NCBI GenBank assembly: GCA_944375955.1
Contig: CALWBE010000036.1
Coordinates: 1 to 64,000 of the forward strand
DNA length: 64,000 nucleotides
Reading direction: 5' to 3'
DNA from: an uncultured Clostridia bacterium
GTDB lineage: Bacteria > Bacillota > Clostridia > Oscillospirales > CAG-382
Part shown: one piece after another, positions 56,767 to 64,000 of the stretch
Layout: each line of letters starts with the position of its first letter
Numbering within the stretch: the stretch's first letter is position 1
Translations under genes and position numbers: made by a program
The notes under the pieces: model-generated
Databases searched by the model: none
Told to the model about the DNA's origin: nothing
What the model saw: the letters and a program-made list of their open reading frames with translations, nothing else

Positions 56767-56807
56767 TGTTTCATGTGAAACATTTTTTGATTGTTTCATG
56801 TGAAACA
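56767..56807. promoter_or_regulatory. pair of parS-like sites
   Basis: TGTTTCATGTGAAACA occurs at 56767-56782 and identically at 56792-56807, 25 bases apart. It differs from the Bacillus parS TGTTTCACGTGAAACA at one central base. The location within about 8 kb of dnaA agrees with the usual clustering of ParB-loading sites near the origin. parA and parB are not in the window. Confidence 0.72.
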
Positions 56808-56848
56808 TATCGCGTTTTTAACAGGTTTTGCAGTAAAATGCTTTTTGC

Positions 56849-57868
56849 TTATAGCCTTTCCTGCCGCTGCCTTGCCAGATTTATTGTGCCCGGCATTTTA
56901 GATGAAAGATTGTCCAATGACCGTCCGGCTCCGATTGCCACACATTTCTCAGGATTCTCCGCTAAAAATGTTCGTATACCGGTAACATGCTCTATAAGCT
57001 TGTCAAGTCCGAACAGCTGCGATCCTCCTCCCGTCATTACTATGCCGGCTGCCGCTATATCTCCTACAAGTTCCGGAGGAGTGCGTTCAATAACTGCGCA
57101 TACAGCGTTTACTATTGATGTGACAGGTTCTTCTATCGCTTCAAGCAGCTCTTGTGAGGATACGTCTATCATCTTCGGAAGACCTTCTATCAGACATCTT
57201 CCTTTCGCTTCCATCGTGGTTGTCTTTTCATATGGCCATGCACAGCCGATTTTCTTTTTAATCTCCTCAGCTGTCTGTTCGCCTATAAGCATATTGTATT
57301 TTCTTCTTATATATTTTATTATGGCTTCATTGATTGCATCGCCGGCTATTTTTATAGATTCGCTTGTTACTACATTATGCAGTGATATCACTGCTATATC
57401 TGTCGTGCCTCCGCCTATATCGATGACAAGATTTCCAACCGGCTTTGATATGTCTATGCCGGCTCCTATTGCTGCCGCCACAGGACTCTCAACAAGATAT
57501 GTCCTTTTCGCTCCCGCACTTATAGCCGCGTCGCATACTGCACGTTCCTCTACCTCTGTTATACTGCTCGGAACTGACATTATTATGCGCGGCTTTAAAA
57601 ATGACTGCGTTACTGCCCTTGATATCAAAGATTTTAAAAGCATAAGCGCTGCGTCATAGTCTGATATTACTCCTCCGACCATCGGACGTACAGCAAGTAT
57701 ATTTCCCGGCGTCCTGCCAAGCATAAGCTCGGCTTCCTTGCCTACTTTTAATACTTTTCCGGATACTCTGTCTACCGCTACTACTGACGGCTCTTCTATT
57801 ATTACGCCTTTTCCTTTTACATATACTTGTACCGTAGACGTTCCTAAATCTATCGCGATATCGTTCAT
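56849..57868 (-). CDS. mreB: rod-shape protein MreB
   Basis: MreB is an actin-like ATPase whose filaments direct lateral cell-wall synthesis under the membrane. The 339 residues have phosphate loop one DLGTSTVQVYVKG (the usual form is DLGTANTLVY) and phosphate loop two NLVIDIGGGTTDIAVIS, plus GIVMTGGGSQLFGLD. I chose ATG 57868, with AAAGGAG upstream. The gene follows the comF-like gene by four bases. The first loop variant suggests an Mbl/MreBH-type paralogue, and mreC is absent from the window. Confidence 0.93.
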   Translation of the reverse strand: MNDIAIDLGTSTVQVYVKGKGVIIEEPSVVAVDRVSGKVLKVGKEAELMLGRTPGNILAVRPMVGGVISDYDAALMLLKSLISRAVTQSFLKPRIIMSVPSSITEVEERAVCDAAISAGAKRTYLVESPVAAAIGAGIDISKPVGNLVIDIGGGTTDIAVISLHNVVTSESIKIAGDAINEAIIKYIRRKYNMLIGEQTAEEIKKKIGCAWPYEKTTTMEAKGRCLIEGLPKMIDVSSQELLEAIEEPVTSIVNAVCAVIERTPPELVGDIAAAGIVMTGGGSQLFGLDKLIEHVTGIRTFLAENPEKCVAIGAGRSLDNLSSKMPGTINLARQRQERL

Positions 57869-57872
57869 TTTT

Positions 57873-58631
57873 TCAGCTCCTTTCTTTAAATTCGTTGGTT
57901 CCCGCAACAAAAAGCATAAAGATCTTTCCCGCTTCGCTTTTCTTCAGCAGCTTAGCCGCCGCTTTGGCAGTGGCTCCGGTAGTTATTATATCGTCAAAAA
58001 CCACTATTCTGCCCGGGATGCCGAATCCATTCTCTTTTATTACTTCCAACGCCTTTTCTGCGTTATTAAACCTTTCCTCAAAAGGAAGGTCTTTTTGTTC
58101 ATCTATATTTTTTCTGCGCCTAAATAAATTTTGGTATCTGATATCCGGATGATTTAGAACTAATGTTCTAACTATCCTTTCAGACTGATCAAAACCGTAT
58201 TTTTCATAAAGGCGGACACTTCTTGGTATATATGTTAAAAAACCGTCGTTTCCGGCAAGGGCATAAACATAGTCTTTGATGACGCCGGCAAAGAAGGCGG
58301 TGCATTTTGTACATTTACATATTTTAATATGATGCAGCGAACGTTTTATCGTTTCATAAGTATAATCAAACAGAAATATTGCATCGGGAATATCCGGAAA
58401 AATAGTGCGCCGCCAGGGCCCCAAAGCCCTTTCGAGGTCGCGGGTGCAGAATTCACAGTATGGACTGTCAAAACATTTTCCGTTTATCCCGCGGAATTTT
58501 ATTTTTTTCGGGACGTCTTCAAAATTTTTTATTATATCGCCGCAGATACAGCAGACATCCGGAAGAAACAAGCTGTTAAAAAAGCCGCCTGCTTTTCTTG
58601 CAAAGCTTTTAGTATAAAGGGTATTAGACAT
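57873..58631 (-). CDS. comFC: ComF-type phosphoribosyltransferase-like protein
   Basis: A 252-residue member of the ComFC family, needed for DNA uptake in competent bacteria. The N-terminal CCICGD/CEFCTRD cysteines form a zinc module. The C-terminal phosphoribosyltransferase-like domain has IVVFDDIITTGATAKAAAKLL. The chemical role is not established. comFA is absent. The gene lies between the histidine kinase gene and mreB, 19 and 4 bases apart. No clear ribosome site precedes the ATG, suggesting coupling with the upstream gene. Confidence 0.88.
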   Translation of the reverse strand: MSNTLYTKSFARKAGGFFNSLFLPDVCCICGDIIKNFEDVPKKIKFRGINGKCFDSPYCEFCTRDLERALGPWRRTIFPDIPDAIFLFDYTYETIKRSLHHIKICKCTKCTAFFAGVIKDYVYALAGNDGFLTYIPRSVRLYEKYGFDQSERIVRTLVLNHPDIRYQNLFRRRKNIDEQKDLPFEERFNNAEKALEVIKENGFGIPGRIVVFDDIITTGATAKAAAKLLKKSEAGKIFMLFVAGTNEFKERS

Positions 58632-58650
58632 GCGGTTTTATCGGTGGATT

Positions 58651-59481
58651 TCATGATTCTGAAAAAGGAGGGGCTGAAGGCAGACTGAAAGACAGCGAAA
58701 ACACGCCGTTTTCAATGGCTGCCGTTAAAGATTGACCGTGAGCCTGTATTATTTTTTCCGCAATATACAATCCGAGACCTTGTCCCTGCTCAGCAGAAAC
58801 GGCCGCGCTGTCTCCGCGCATTCCGGCTTTAAAAAATTCGGAACAGGCTGTTTTTCCTCCGCTGTTTTCTGAAATCGAATCGTTTTTTATTTCGACAGTG
58901 CAGACGCCGCCGTCTTCATTTGCGGATATTTTTATTGCTCCTCCCTCGGAACAGTATTTTACCGCATTGTCACAAATATTGTATGCCGCCTCGTATATGG
59001 ATTCCCTATCTGCAAGAACAAAAAATTCATTTTCTTCGGAAAATGAAAATAGAATTTTAAGTCCGCGCTTTTGTGCTTTATGTTCAAGCGATGCCATTAT
59101 ATATCGCAGCATACCGCATATTCCGAATACAGAGCTTTTACCTAATACGATATCTCTGCTGTCGGTTAATGAGGTTAATCTGCCTGCAATTCCGGCAATA
59201 CGTTCCGCTTCAAGCGATATTATGGAAAGGCAGTCTTCGGTCTTTTGCCTGTCCGCTTTTCCCGAAGCAAGAAGATCTGCAAAGCCTTTTATATTTGCAA
59301 GCGGACTTTTTATATCGTGTGCCGCGCAAGACAGCAAAAGATTATTCCGGGCGGCATTTTGTTTTTCAGCTCGGTTTTTGTTGATTAGACGCAGAAAAAG
59401 TATAAATGATATTACTGCGAAAATAATTGCCGCTGCTGCTGTGACAATCGAAAAAACACACATTTTTTCGTATACTGGCAA
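58651..59481 (-). CDS. orphan sensor histidine kinase
   Basis: A compact 276-residue kinase with one N-terminal membrane helix (about residues 8-31) and no obvious extracellular sensor domain. The phosphoacceptor is His55 in SCAAHDIKSPLANIKG. The ATPase has the N box YNICDNAVKYC and the G2 box GQGLGLYIAEKI, but the G1 box (usually DxGxGI) reads NDSIS. No response regulator gene is near. The start is TTG 59481, with GGGAGATG about 11 bases upstream. Confidence 0.87.
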   Translation of the reverse strand: MPVYEKMCVFSIVTAAAAIIFAVISFILFLRLINKNRAEKQNAARNNLLLSCAAHDIKSPLANIKGFADLLASGKADRQKTEDCLSIISLEAERIAGIAGRLTSLTDSRDIVLGKSSVFGICGMLRYIMASLEHKAQKRGLKILFSFSEENEFFVLADRESIYEAAYNICDNAVKYCSEGGAIKISANEDGGVCTVEIKNDSISENSGGKTACSEFFKAGMRGDSAAVSAEQGQGLGLYIAEKIIQAHGQSLTAAIENGVFSLSFSLPSAPPFSES

Positions 59482-59680
59482 TTTTATTCACATCTCCCTG
59501 CAAATATATTTTTGATACTTGATCAACTTAAAAAAATAACTTTTTATCTTTCGATTATGCACGGAATACGGTAAAGATAAGTTGTGACGGGCAAAAAAAT
59601 AAAGATAAACATACATTATTTATTATATAATAAAATAAATAAAATTTCAATGAAAAAAACAGTGTTCGGTGAAAAAAAGA

Positions 59681-60586
59681 TTAAAAAGGCAGTTTATTAA
59701 AAAATTCTGGTACGTATTTATCTCCAGCCGCGGAGATATCCTGGCAGAATCCATGAATCAGCCCTTTTTCTCCGGCATATTCGGCAGCACGCTGACTTTC
59801 AAGAGTGGTCAGTTTTCTTGAAATTTCCGGATAATCGAAGGCTTTATAAAACGGAACATACTGTGACATAAGGCTTATCCAGAATTTCGACTTGTCATAA
59901 GTATTTGAAAGATAATCTATTATAAGCTTTGTCTCGCGCAAATGAGATGGCAGGATAAGATGACGTACAAGTACGCCTTTTATCATTTTTCCTTCATTAT
60001 CAAATACCGGATATCCTGCTAATGCAAGCATTTCGTCTATCGCTTCGGAAGCGGCTTTAAAATAATCGCGCGCGCCCGAATATTTTTCTGAAAGTTCGGG
60101 CGTTATATATTTAAGATCGGGCAGAAATATATCTATATATCCCGAAAGCAGCCGTATTGTTTCCTTTTTTTCATATCCGCCCGAATTCCATATCACAGGT
60201 ATGCCGAGCTTGTCTTTTACAATATCGAGAGCGTTTATTATATTGGGTGTGAAATGGACCGGATTTACAAGATTTATATTTTCCGCTCCCTTTTCTTTCA
60301 GCATAAGAAAAATATCCGCAAGCTTCCGGTCGGTTATTTCTTCACCCGTACCGTTATGGGATATTTGATAGTTCTGACAAAAAACGCATCCGAGATTGCA
60401 TCCGGAAAAAAAGACCGCTCCCGACCCGTTTTTGCCGGTTATACACGGTTCTTCCCACATATGAAGATCTGCTCGCGCAACTATGGGATATATCCCGCTT
60501 CTGCAGAATCCTTTTTTATATTTTCGGTCGGCGCCGCAGTTTCTCGGACACAGTTTGCAGGGTGAAAAAAGATTTTGATTTTTCAT
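59681..60586 (-). CDS. PflX-type radical SAM protein (COG1313-like)
   Basis: A radical SAM enzyme of 301 residues related to pyruvate formate-lyase activating enzymes. CKLCPRNCGADR near residue 10 is an extra cysteine cluster, and CNLGCVFCQN near residue 63 is the catalytic [4Fe-4S] motif. No formate-lyase gene is near, and members of this group often have unknown substrates. It starts 10 bases after mreD, so the two are co-transcribed. The next gene downstream, the histidine kinase, follows a 199-base gap. Confidence 0.85.
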   Translation of the reverse strand: MKNQNLFSPCKLCPRNCGADRKYKKGFCRSGIYPIVARADLHMWEEPCITGKNGSGAVFFSGCNLGCVFCQNYQISHNGTGEEITDRKLADIFLMLKEKGAENINLVNPVHFTPNIINALDIVKDKLGIPVIWNSGGYEKKETIRLLSGYIDIFLPDLKYITPELSEKYSGARDYFKAASEAIDEMLALAGYPVFDNEGKMIKGVLVRHLILPSHLRETKLIIDYLSNTYDKSKFWISLMSQYVPFYKAFDYPEISRKLTTLESQRAAEYAGEKGLIHGFCQDISAAGDKYVPEFFNKLPF

Positions 60587-60596
60587 AACTTTATAT

Positions 60597-61157
60597 TTAC
60601 TTTCCTATATCTTCACGCACAGGTATCCGGAAAATTGCCATTAGGATTCGCATAACCGTAAATACAATGACTGCCGCTAAAATATTTGCAACATATTCCG
60701 GAAGAACTCCGGATAATATAAGCCGCACTGCGCTTTGTCCGCCCGAACTTGCTGTAGCAAAAAGATAAAAAAACGAAAACAATGCTTTTATCAGTAAAAG
60801 AGCCGCGGAAATGAGAAGTACTGAAAGCGGGGTTTTTCTTGAAAAAGGGGACGCGGCAAAATTAGCTGAATAAGCGCAAAGAAAATAAACTATGGGAGAC
60901 AGAGCATACGGATTGCCGACAAATACATCAAATAAAAAACCTGCGGCAAGAGCAAAATATGACGCGTATTTTTTTCCTTGAAGCAGACTTGCGGATATAA
61001 CGGCTCCGAGAAGAATGTCTGCTTTTACGGTTATTCCTGATATTTTTGAAAAACTGCCGGAAAGCTTAGGCATAAGCTGAGTTGACAGTATAAAAACTAT
61101 AATAAAAAACAAGATAAAGAAAATATTTGTCTTTTTTTCTTTTAAAAATTTTATCAT
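60597..61157 (-). CDS. mreD: rod-shape protein MreD-like
   Basis: MreD is a membrane partner of MreB and MreC in the elongasome. The 186 residues form about five to six hydrophobic helices with the family motif AAGFLFDVFVGNPYALSPIVY and a basic C-terminus. AAGGAGG precedes the ATG. The gene lies about 3 kb upstream of mreB on the same strand, separated by a radical SAM gene, a kinase and a comF-like gene. mreC is missing. Confidence 0.82.
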   Translation of the reverse strand: MIKFLKEKKTNIFFILFFIIVFILSTQLMPKLSGSFSKISGITVKADILLGAVISASLLQGKKYASYFALAAGFLFDVFVGNPYALSPIVYFLCAYSANFAASPFSRKTPLSVLLISAALLLIKALFSFFYLFATASSGGQSAVRLILSGVLPEYVANILAAVIVFTVMRILMAIFRIPVREDIGK

Positions 61158-61244
61158 ATCCGTCTGCCTCCTTCTTTTTTAAACTTTTTATAAATATAAA
61201 CGGTTTTCCGCATGATGGAATCCGTACTTAGGAAAAGTGAATTT

Positions 61245-62363
61245 TTACGGCAAAACAGCGGAAGCTATACTGTATTCTCCAATCGCCGTTTCATCGGTCT
61301 TGACAAGATCTGAATATTTTTGTATAAGTTCTTCATATCTTTCGTTTATAAGAGTTGAATTTATTGACGACAGGACAGACTCGTTTGAATTGTATGTTTC
61401 GGGATCGGTTTCCACGCGCTGAATTACATGTATGCCGTAATCAGATTCTACTTCCTTAACTTCGCCTATCTGCATTTGTTTTAAAGCTTCGCCGAGTTCG
61501 GGTGCGTTTGCAGTTTCGGAATTGATATCCATTGACGATATTCCTTCGTAAACCGTAACATATGACTGTTTAAAGTTTTCCGAAGCGCTTTCAAATGAAT
61601 TTCCTGATTTTATATAGTTATATATTTCATCTGCGGTTTTTTTCCGGTTGCTTGCTTCGGCGGAAGATACGGGAGCGCGTGTGCCGTCAATTTTTTCATC
61701 ATAAGAGCTGTTTATAAATATATGTTTGACAGAATAATAATTGTCTGCGTAATATTGTTTTTTATCTTCATCTGAAATTTTCATAGAACCTGTTTCATCA
61801 TTAAATAAGGCTTCTTTAAGAAGATCTATATTTGCTGTCATTATATAAAGCTTGGTATAATCTTCTAAAGTAGTGCCGAAATTGAGAAGATAGCTTTCAA
61901 AATCCATTACCGAGCCGTAAGAATTTATTGCGTTTTGCTGTATTAGGCTATCGATATAGTCGAGATAATCTTCAGGAAGCGAATAATTTTTATCGGGATC
62001 GTCAGCTGAGGGCATTGAATAAAGAATTGTATTTGCCGTAACTAAATTTTTTGCTTCATTTAGGGTATCTTCAAAGAACTTTTCTTCATAGGTTGAGCCG
62101 TCCGGAGCGGTTTTCTGCCAAATTTCTGGAGTATCCGAGGTGATAGAGCTGTCATTAAAGCTTAAAACGGCAAAATATTCGCCTTTATGCTGAGAAAGAA
62201 AATAACTGAACATACCGGCTGTCATACCCGAATCTGAAATCTGTTTGCCGTTTTCATCTGTTCCCCACAAAATAAAATCTTCTTTTCCGGCGCAGGACAA
62301 GCAGCAGTTTAAAACGAGCAAAGAAAGCAGCAGAAATAAAAAGAATCTTGTTTTTATTTTCAT
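61245..62363 (-). CDS. PpiC/PrsA-type peptidyl-prolyl isomerase lipoprotein
   Basis: An exported parvulin foldase of 372 residues. The signal peptide is residues 1 to about 23, and CLSC around Cys24 resembles a lipobox, although several cysteines (20, 21, 24) make the lipidated residue uncertain. The parvulin domain begins YSVKHIFINSS near residue 210 and ends with SDYGIHVIQRVE. The N-terminal part is SurA-like chaperone. GGAGG precedes the ATG. It would assist folding of secreted proteins in the wall zone. Confidence 0.88.
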   Translation of the reverse strand: MKIKTRFFLFLLLSLLVLNCCLSCAGKEDFILWGTDENGKQISDSGMTAGMFSYFLSQHKGEYFAVLSFNDSSITSDTPEIWQKTAPDGSTYEEKFFEDTLNEAKNLVTANTILYSMPSADDPDKNYSLPEDYLDYIDSLIQQNAINSYGSVMDFESYLLNFGTTLEDYTKLYIMTANIDLLKEALFNDETGSMKISDEDKKQYYADNYYSVKHIFINSSYDEKIDGTRAPVSSAEASNRKKTADEIYNYIKSGNSFESASENFKQSYVTVYEGISSMDINSETANAPELGEALKQMQIGEVKEVESDYGIHVIQRVETDPETYNSNESVLSSINSTLINERYEELIQKYSDLVKTDETAIGEYSIASAVLP

Positions 62364-62473
62364 TTTAAGCGAAAACCTCCGTGATAGAAATATTTAAATG
62401 AAGCCGTGTGCGCTTCGGCAATTATACGGCAGCGGCGGGATTTTTAGGTTTTTCTTGTAAAAAATTCGTTATT

Positions 62474-63112
62474 TCATGCGCGCCGTGCGGTTTGCGATAC
62501 GTGCGACAGAAGATAATTTTTTATATCAAAAGGCTGTTTTTGAGTATCTGCGCGAAGATAAAGCGGATGATGAGGATGTCCTTTTCTTGACAGCGGTCCG
62601 CAGGAATACCAGCGGGCAGAGTATTTTTCGGAAATCTTTTCAAAATCAGATATAAAATTTATGAGATAATCTCTCTTTTCAACTATTGCTCCCCAAGCTG
62701 CCCATACAGACGGAACATCACTGCATAAAGACAGTATATATTCAAAGGCTTTTATGTTTTCCAAGTGCAGAGAATAGTTGCATGTAAGCTCCATATCATC
62801 CGGATCGGTGGCGCGCTGAGCATATACATTAAACATTATAAAACTGTCATGACCGTTGCCGTGCGCTATGCGTTCTACCGATTTAAGTGTGTTGTCAAGA
62901 TTGTCCGGCGCGGCAGTCGAAGGATTTATCCCGATACAAATAAGAGGATTTTTACCCTGTGTGCCGAGTATGTAACGGTATTCTCCGTAAAAAGGAGGCA
63001 CATACAGCCATTTTTTCGAATCATATTCTTCCTGCGGCATTTTTGCCGCCGCAAGCGCGTCATAAAAGCTTAAAAGCTCGATTTCGCAGGTTTTTTTTGT
63101 CGGAATATGCAT
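62474..63112 (-). CDS. DUF1643 protein
   Basis: A 212-residue protein of the DUF1643 family, whose biochemical function is not established. The signatures are ICIGINPSTAAPDNLDNTLK near residue 60, MFNVYAQRATDPDDM and WAAWGAIV, with CGPLSRKGHPHHPLYL at the end. It stands between mnmA and the PpiC lipoprotein gene. AAAAGGAC precedes the ATG. Confidence 0.85.
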   Translation of the reverse strand: MHIPTKKTCEIELLSFYDALAAAKMPQEEYDSKKWLYVPPFYGEYRYILGTQGKNPLICIGINPSTAAPDNLDNTLKSVERIAHGNGHDSFIMFNVYAQRATDPDDMELTCNYSLHLENIKAFEYILSLCSDVPSVWAAWGAIVEKRDYLINFISDFEKISEKYSARWYSCGPLSRKGHPHHPLYLRADTQKQPFDIKNYLLSHVSQTARRA

Positions 63113-63186
63113 TGTGCTTTAGTCCTTTTACAAGTTTATTTAAATATTTTAGTTTTTTTATAAAATATCAGCCTTACGCTAATGAA

Positions 63187-64000
63187 TCAGCATATAATGC
63201 CGCCGCACAGAAGAATTCCGTCTTCGTCATATGCGACAGCCGATTGCCCCGGAGTTACGGCGCGCTGAGGCTCGTCAAACTTTATATCAAGCAAACCGTC
63301 ATGAAAAGACATTAGGGCAGGACTTTCGGTGGAAGAATACCTCACCTTTACAAAAGCTCTTATCGGTTTTTCTATCCCGTCTATTGCCTGAAAATTCACG
63401 TTTTCAGCGGTAAGTCTGTCGGTATACAGCTCATTTTCGGGACATAATACCACCTGATTTTCACAAAGCCGCTTTTCCTTTACAAAAAGCGGAGCGGGCA
63501 GAGATAAGCCGAGCCCTTTTCTCTGTCCGGTAGTATAGCGTATAATGCCGCGGTGTCTGCCTAAAACTCTGCCGTCGGAAGTTACAAAATCTCCCGGCTC
63601 AAATTGTTTACCGAGAAGCTTTTGAGTAAAATCCGCATAGTTTGTATCTTTTATGAAACAAATATCCTGACTGTCCTTTTTTTCGGCGTTAAAAAGACCG
63701 TTTTGAGCGGCAAATGCTCGCACTTCGTCTTTAGTATATCCTCCGAGCGGAAAATAAGCGCGGTCTATCTGACTGCGGGTAAGCTGCCATAGAACATAGC
63801 TTTGATCTTTTTTTTTGAAGAGCGCGCGCTTTATAACTTTTCTTCCGTATTTTTCGGAATATTCGGCGCGGGCATAATGTCCTGCAGCTACAAAATCAAA
63901 GCTTTCTTTTTCAGCTATATCGCAGAGTATTCCGAATTTTATAAGCCGGTTGCACAAAACGCACGGATTTGGAGTTTTTCCTTCCGCATAGCTTTCGGCA
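63187..64000 (-). CDS. mnmA: tRNA-uridine 2-sulfurtransferase MnmA (5' end missing)
   Basis: MnmA thiolates U34 of tRNA-Lys, -Glu and -Gln. The visible part, about 270 residues, runs to the window edge, so the N-terminal ATP pyrophosphatase loop lies outside. It contains the catalytic cysteines in NPCVLCNR and DSQDICFI, and the GRHRGIIRYTTGQRKGLG stretch. The C-terminal beta-barrel ends LLCGGIIC. The frame stays open to base 64000, so the gene is truncated by the window and not broken. Confidence 0.94.
   Translation of the reverse strand, partial: AESYAEGKTPNPCVLCNRLIKFGILCDIAEKESFDFVAAGHYARAEYSEKYGRKVIKRALFKKKDQSYVLWQLTRSQIDRAYFPLGGYTKDEVRAFAAQNGLFNAEKKDSQDICFIKDTNYADFTQKLLGKQFEPGDFVTSDGRVLGRHRGIIRYTTGQRKGLGLSLPAPLFVKEKRLCENQVVLCPENELYTDRLTAENVNFQAIDGIEKPIRAFVKVRYSSTESPALMSFHDGLLDIKFDEPQRAVTPGQSAVAYDEDGILLCGGIIC

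Noticed and set aside
56460-57659. Open frame of about 399 codons on the plus strand across mreB and holB
   Set aside because: It is antisense to two clear genes, has no ribosome site or family motif, and reflects codon bias of the opposite strand.

Overview
The window is a gene-dense, AT-rich chromosomal segment of a low-GC Gram-positive bacterium. It is most likely a member of the Clostridia (Bacillota), perhaps an uncultured gut-type lineage. The evidence is the Firmicutes-type gene order rnc - radical SAM - smc - ftsY, the run nadD/yqeK - LCP - rsfS, the order dnaA - dnaN - recF - remB - gyrB, a T-box leader before thrS, and RicT next to holB. I see no rRNA, tRNA, CRISPR array, transposase or prophage gene, so this is core chromosome.

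Layout. 1-1.2 kb (minus): ispD-ispF of the MEP isoprenoid pathway. 1.5-18.5 kb (plus): one long, tightly packed run with an RNA methyltransferase, dprA, topA, plsX, rnc, a radical SAM protein, smc, ftsY, rdgB, yhbY, a nadD-yqeK fusion, a prolyl-tRNA editing protein, an LCP cell-wall ligase and rsfS. 18.7-21.5 kb: leuS and rpsU. 21.6-24.9 kb: a LysR regulator divergent from a cation/proton antiporter and an MgtC-family protein. 24.9-31.1 kb (minus): mfd and T-box-controlled thrS. 31.3-37.7 kb: mixed small units (HAD phosphatase, TRIC-like channel, secG with a repeat tail, a degenerate LytM/M23 protein, nrdR, a TIM-barrel isomerase, two small membrane proteins). 37.8-49.3 kb (minus): holA, a PRTase, hinT, alaS, gyrB, remB, recF, dnaN and dnaA with a probable replication origin between dnaN and dnaA. 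49.5-53.8 kb: a MarR-regulated heterodimeric ABC exporter. 53.9-64 kb (minus): ricT, holB, two parS-like sites, mreB, a ComF-type PRTase, an orphan histidine kinase, a PflX-type radical SAM protein, mreD, a PpiC foldase, a DUF1643 protein and a 5'-truncated mnmA.

How the genes work together. Most are housekeeping: replication start and fork (dnaA, dnaN, holA, holB, gyrB, topA), chromosome organisation (smc, probable parS), transcription-coupled repair (mfd), protein targeting (ftsY, secG), tRNA charging and editing (leuS, thrS, alaS, PrdX), ribosome maturation (rnc, yhbY, rsfS) and cell shape or envelope (mreB, mreD, LCP, LytM-like). Translation starts at GTG or TTG are frequent (dprA, topA, plsX, smc, prdX, secG, marR, the first ABC subunit and others).

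The most unusual points are these. (1) The dnaN-dnaA intergenic region carries seven TTTTCCGAAAA-like repeats in one orientation and almost no classical DnaA boxes, while DnaA itself has His instead of the usual Asp in its DNA-recognition helix. (2) SecG has a tail of about 110 residues made of ADADAN repeats. (3) Two identical parS-like 16-mers lie between mreB and holB. (4) Gene order around the origin departs from the usual Firmicutes pattern, and genes on both sides of dnaA largely point toward it. None of these was tested by computation here.
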